This document shows positions 61,979 through 64,000 of a DNA stretch of 64,000 bases, piece by piece (position 1 is the first letter of the stretch; each line of letters starts with the position of its first letter). A program made the translations under genes and the position numbers. Where the stretch lies: the NCBI GenBank assembly GCA_035489755.1, contig DATGZK010000077.1:186001-250000 (forward strand), written 5' to 3'. The notes under the pieces are model-generated. The model was not told the origin of the DNA. It saw only the letters and a program-made list of their open reading frames with translations, and made no database searches. This DNA comes from UBA9160 sp035489755 (GTDB lineage Bacteria > Myxococcota_A > UBA9160).

Positions 61979-62218
61979 ATGGCGCCCTCAGAAGTAAAAA
62001 GTCTCGCGAAGCAGCTTCCTGTGCGACTTGCAAAGGTGCGTGGTGGACGCTCGCAGCGTCAATTTGCTCGCGAACTCGGAGTCTTCCAGCAAAACGTGAA
62101 CCGTTACGAAGCCGGCACGACTCCGCACCCGAACTTCCTCCTTACGCTCGCCCTAAAGGAGAAGGTGTCGCTCGATTGGCTTCTTCTTGGAAAAGGCAAG
62201 CCGCGTCGCGGACGCTAG
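61979..62218 (+). CDS. Small XRE-type HTH regulator
   Basis: 79 residues. LAKVRGGRSQRQFARELGVFQQNVNRYEAGTTPHP is a cro/C1 helix-turn-helix, then KVSLDWLLLGKGKP typical of small HTH regulators in mobile or phage-derived regions. ATG at 61979 with AAGGAG 10 bases before. Function may be DNA binding in an island; target unknown. A 6-base stem (62234-62256) follows. Confidence 0.88.
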   Translation: MAPSEVKSLAKQLPVRLAKVRGGRSQRQFARELGVFQQNVNRYEAGTTPHPNFLLTLALKEKVSLDWLLLGKGKPRRGR

Positions 62219-62233
62219 GCTGTTAAACTCAAG

Positions 62234-62256
62234 AGCCGGCACAGCATTTCCCGGCT
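62234..62256. terminator. Weak hairpin downstream of HTH gene
   Basis: AGCCGG (62234-62239) and CCGGCT (62251-62256) pair around an 11-base loop, 16 bases after the stop codon; a mixed GTTCGTTCG tail follows. Possible weak terminator. Confidence 0.35.
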
Positions 62257-62412
62257 GTTCGTTCGATCACGGCGCGCGCTCAGATACGTGAAGAGACCCA
62301 TGGTGCGCTCCATCAGGCGAGCCCCCGCGCTGCCCCAGTGGTCTTGAAGCATTTCACGCGGAGGAACGCTTCACGTGTCTACGTCCGCCTGCAGAGACGG
62401 AGGGCTCTCAGC

Positions 62413-62649
62413 ATGCCCGCATTCGCTGAGTATCAAGTGCGGTGTTTCCAGTGCGGTCACGTTCACGACGAGACCGTCGAATGGCTTCTGGGACACCGCG
62501 AGGTTGTATGCCCGAGTTGCGGCGGCTGGATCCGGGTCGATATAGGTGAGATCACTGCTGCTATTCGAAGTTCGAATGGCCGAGATGAGGTGCTCGACCT
62601 CAGCCACTGGTCGCCCCAGGTAACCAAGCGAGCTGCCGAAGCCTCGTGA
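62413..62649 (+). CDS. Small zinc-ribbon protein
   Basis: 78 residues. Two CxxC pairs, VRCFQCGHVHDE and VVCPSCGGWIRVD, 23 residues apart, form a zinc ribbon; the rest is polar with no known domain. ATG 62413 with GGAGGG about 10 bases upstream is preferred over the longer GTG reading. Located in the patch between the TGTCGCCCG repeats. Could be a regulator accessory or RNA-binding protein; unknown. Confidence 0.72.
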   Translation: MPAFAEYQVRCFQCGHVHDETVEWLLGHREVVCPSCGGWIRVDIGEITAAIRSSNGRDEVLDLSHWSPQVTKRAAEAS

Positions 62650-62677
62650 CCCTCGGGACTGACGCCACGCCCGAGGG
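62650..62677. terminator. Stem-loop directly after zinc-ribbon gene
   Basis: CCCTCGGG (62650-62657) and CCCGAGGG (62670-62677) pair, 12-base loop, starting at the first base after the stop codon. No T tract. Likely transcription-end or stability structure. Confidence 0.5.
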
Positions 62678-63126
62678 CTTACTGGCTTCGATCGGACGTG
62701 CCCAGCGCCGAGGATCAAGCATCCGGGCCGCCCCTGAATCGGAACGTCCGCGTCGCTTCGCCCGAACAGCCCGACCCTTGGCCCCCGTTTTGGAACAGGC
62801 GGAGGTACTGTCGCAGGAGTGGGCGGCGGCATGAAGGTCACGACTCCGGGATGTTCTGGAGGCCGATTACCTCGGAGATGGCAAGCTGCACTTAGCCGCC
62901 GCGCTACAGGGCTCCCGGGCCGATGCCTCAAGCAACACCCGACGCAATCGTGCGTGCCCTTCGGCCGGAGTCAGAGACTCACCGCCGACCCCGGCAACCG
63001 TGACGCCCTGCGACGGACCGACCGATCGCTTGTCGCCCGTCTGTCGCCCGCCCACTTTACGACTCGCTAAGGGCGCGATTTCAAAGTGCCTATTGTCTCG
63101 CGACCCAGGATTGTAGACTGCGCGCG
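62678..63126. other. 449-base gene-poor stretch with right repeat copy
   Basis: No reading frame here is convincing. It holds the right TGTCGCCCG tandem (63031-63050). A frame ending near 63115 reads as LSPVCRP just at the repeat; the left copy reads LSPACRP in one frame, so the repeats may be remnants of the end of a common gene, such as an integrase. This is weak inference. Confidence 0.4.
63027..63050. repeat. TGTCGCCCG tandem, right copy
   Basis: TGTCGCCCG at 63031-63039 and 63042-63050, period 11, the same as the left copy. The 14-base stretch 63027-63040 is identical to 60288-60301. Direct orientation. Distance between copies about 2.75 kb. Confidence 0.75.
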
Positions 63127-64000
63127 ATGCCCGAGCTTCGTTTCCAACCCGCGGCCGGCTTGCGCGGCCATCGCCCCGGTGAGCCCGGCGCGGTACTCCT
63201 CGATCTCGAAGGGGTGGCGGTCTCGGTCGCCATCGCCCGCGACAGCTCCGTACGCTTGCGGGCCGCCCCTTCCGCCCTTGCCCCCGATGACTCCGAAGCC
63301 GTGGGGCTTTTGCCGTGGCGCCCATCGCCTGCCGAGCCCTTCGCGGAAGATGACGGGCGGATCCTTCTCGCCTTTGATGGGCCCGAGGGCGCAGCCACCG
63401 TCGTAATCGAGCCCGAGCCCTTTGCCGTGCAGGTGCGCGACCGCGACGGTCAGTCGCTGGCGAGGCTTTCGGGGCTCGCCTTTGAGCCCGGCGGAGCGGG
63501 ACGGATCGCGCTGGATGCGCACCCGAATGAGCATTTCTTTGGATTCGGCGAGAAGACGGGCCGCCTCGACAAGCGGGGCTCGGAGCTTCGCATGCGCTGC
63601 CGGGACGCCAACATACAGCTCGACAGCGACCCGCTCTACGTCTCGATCCCCTTTTTTCTCGGGTTCGGGCACAAGGCTGAGGTGCCCCAAGCCAGGGGGG
63701 TCTTGCTTCACGCGATCGCACCCTCGCGCTTTGACGTCGCAAGAGCCGACCCGGAGCGCGTGGTGATGGAGACACTGGCGGGTGGGATCGACGTCACCAT
63801 CTTTCCCGGCCCGTCCCCCGCCGACGTGCTGCGCCGCTTCACCGGTTGGGTGGGCCGCACGCCGCTCCCGCCGCTCTGGGCGCTGGGCCATCATCAGTCG
63901 CGCTGGTCCTACCGAACGGAACGGGAGGTACGCGCCTTGGCGCGGGAGTACCGGCGACGCGCAATCCCGACCGACGCGATCCATCTGGATATTGACTACA
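63127..64000 (+). CDS. Glycoside hydrolase family 31 protein (partial, runs off window)
   Basis: 291 residues seen; the end is beyond the window. EHFFGFGEKTGRLDKRG is the N-terminal beta-sandwich signature, then DPLYVSIPFFLGFG, and PPLWALGHHQSRWSYRTEREVRALAREYRRRAIPTDAIHLDIDY, where LDID starts the barrel of alpha-glucosidase/alpha-xylosidase enzymes. The catalytic Asp motif lies further on and is not seen. ATG 63127. No signal peptide. The substrate class is alpha-glycosides. Confidence 0.9.
   Translation, partial: MPELRFQPAAGLRGHRPGEPGAVLLDLEGVAVSVAIARDSSVRLRAAPSALAPDDSEAVGLLPWRPSPAEPFAEDDGRILLAFDGPEGAATVVIEPEPFAVQVRDRDGQSLARLSGLAFEPGGAGRIALDAHPNEHFFGFGEKTGRLDKRGSELRMRCRDANIQLDSDPLYVSIPFFLGFGHKAEVPQARGVLLHAIAPSRFDVARADPERVVMETLAGGIDVTIFPGPSPADVLRRFTGWVGRTPLPPLWALGHHQSRWSYRTEREVRALAREYRRRAIPTDAIHLDIDY

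Noticed and set aside
63067..63984. 305-residue minus-strand frame
   Set aside because: Antisense to the GH31 gene, which has clear motifs.
1..64000. tRNA, rRNA or CRISPR arrays
   Set aside because: I looked for T-arm-like and repeated spacer patterns in the gaps; nothing held up. A covariance search would be decisive.

Overview
The window is a compact, high-GC bacterial chromosome segment with about 58 protein genes, one decayed gene, and no rRNA, tRNA or CRISPR array that I could find. Many neighbouring genes overlap by 1 to 17 bases, and several convergent pairs share their stop codons. The complete hopanoid operon, F420-type luciferase-like oxidoreductase, DUF1329 protein, acyl-CoA and MaoC enzymes, deltaproteobacterial-style histidine kinase remnant and GTG/TTG starts suggest a Gram-negative lineage near the old 'deltaproteobacteria' (Myxococcota, Binatota or Desulfobacterota-like). 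That placement is inference. A two-membrane envelope is supported by an MlaA lipoprotein, an MlaC-like protein and a periplasmic chorismate mutase.

Layout. 0.15-8.3 kb: metallophosphatase, PAP2 phosphatase, LOG-family hydrolase, M48 lipoprotein protease, HEAT-like exported protein, polyphosphate kinase with an ApaH-like phosphatase. 8.4-26.3 kb: metabolic genes (acyl-CoA synthetase, amidotransferase, zinc alcohol dehydrogenase with an HxlR regulator, DHH phosphoesterase with pterin carbinolamine dehydratase, DUF1329 protein, DegT aminotransferase, membrane-anchored Fe-S aldo/keto reductase, adenosine deaminase, aldolase-dehydrogenase fusion, MaoC, hydrolase, cold-shock-domain protein). 26.8-28.1 kb: an exported cyclohexadienyl dehydratase-like/chorismate mutase fusion. 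28.1-34.2 kb: a five-gene minus-strand operon of GntR regulator, alkyl-DHAP synthase-like flavoprotein, GlpD, lipid kinase and a queuosine-salvage-type protein, which looks like an ether-lipid or glycerolipid unit. 34.3-38.1 kb: Fur-type regulator, orphan 7TM-PAS protein, M20 peptidase, alpha/beta hydrolase.

38.2-56.0 kb is the hopanoid region. The first operon is hpnM-hpnL-ferritin-like-hpnJ-hpnK-hpnI (transport, flipping and sugar/cyclitol head-group steps). MlaA and a CruF-like carotenoid hydratase then flank a regulatory region with three palindromes. The second operon is tetR-hpnH-dxs-shc-hpnC-hpnD-hpnE-idi2, followed by an SDR gene. Together they cover isoprenoid precursor supply, squalene synthesis by the HpnC/D/E route, cyclisation, adenosylhopane formation and head-group elaboration. 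HpnG, HpnP, HpnO and HpnN are not in this window.

56.1-60.2 kb: SDR, CNNM/CBS membrane protein, M19 dipeptidase, DUF815 ATPase. 60.28-63.05 kb is a patch holding a truncated, amber-interrupted histidine kinase, a lone receiver-domain protein, a small HTH regulator and a zinc ribbon. It is bracketed by two copies of a TGTCGCCCG tandem with identical 11-bp period, which suggests a decayed inserted element. The window ends inside a GH31 glycosidase.

Most interesting leads: the di-iron ferritin-like gene coupled to hpnJ, the ether-lipid-like operon ending in a queuosine-salvage homologue, and the repeat-bracketed patch.
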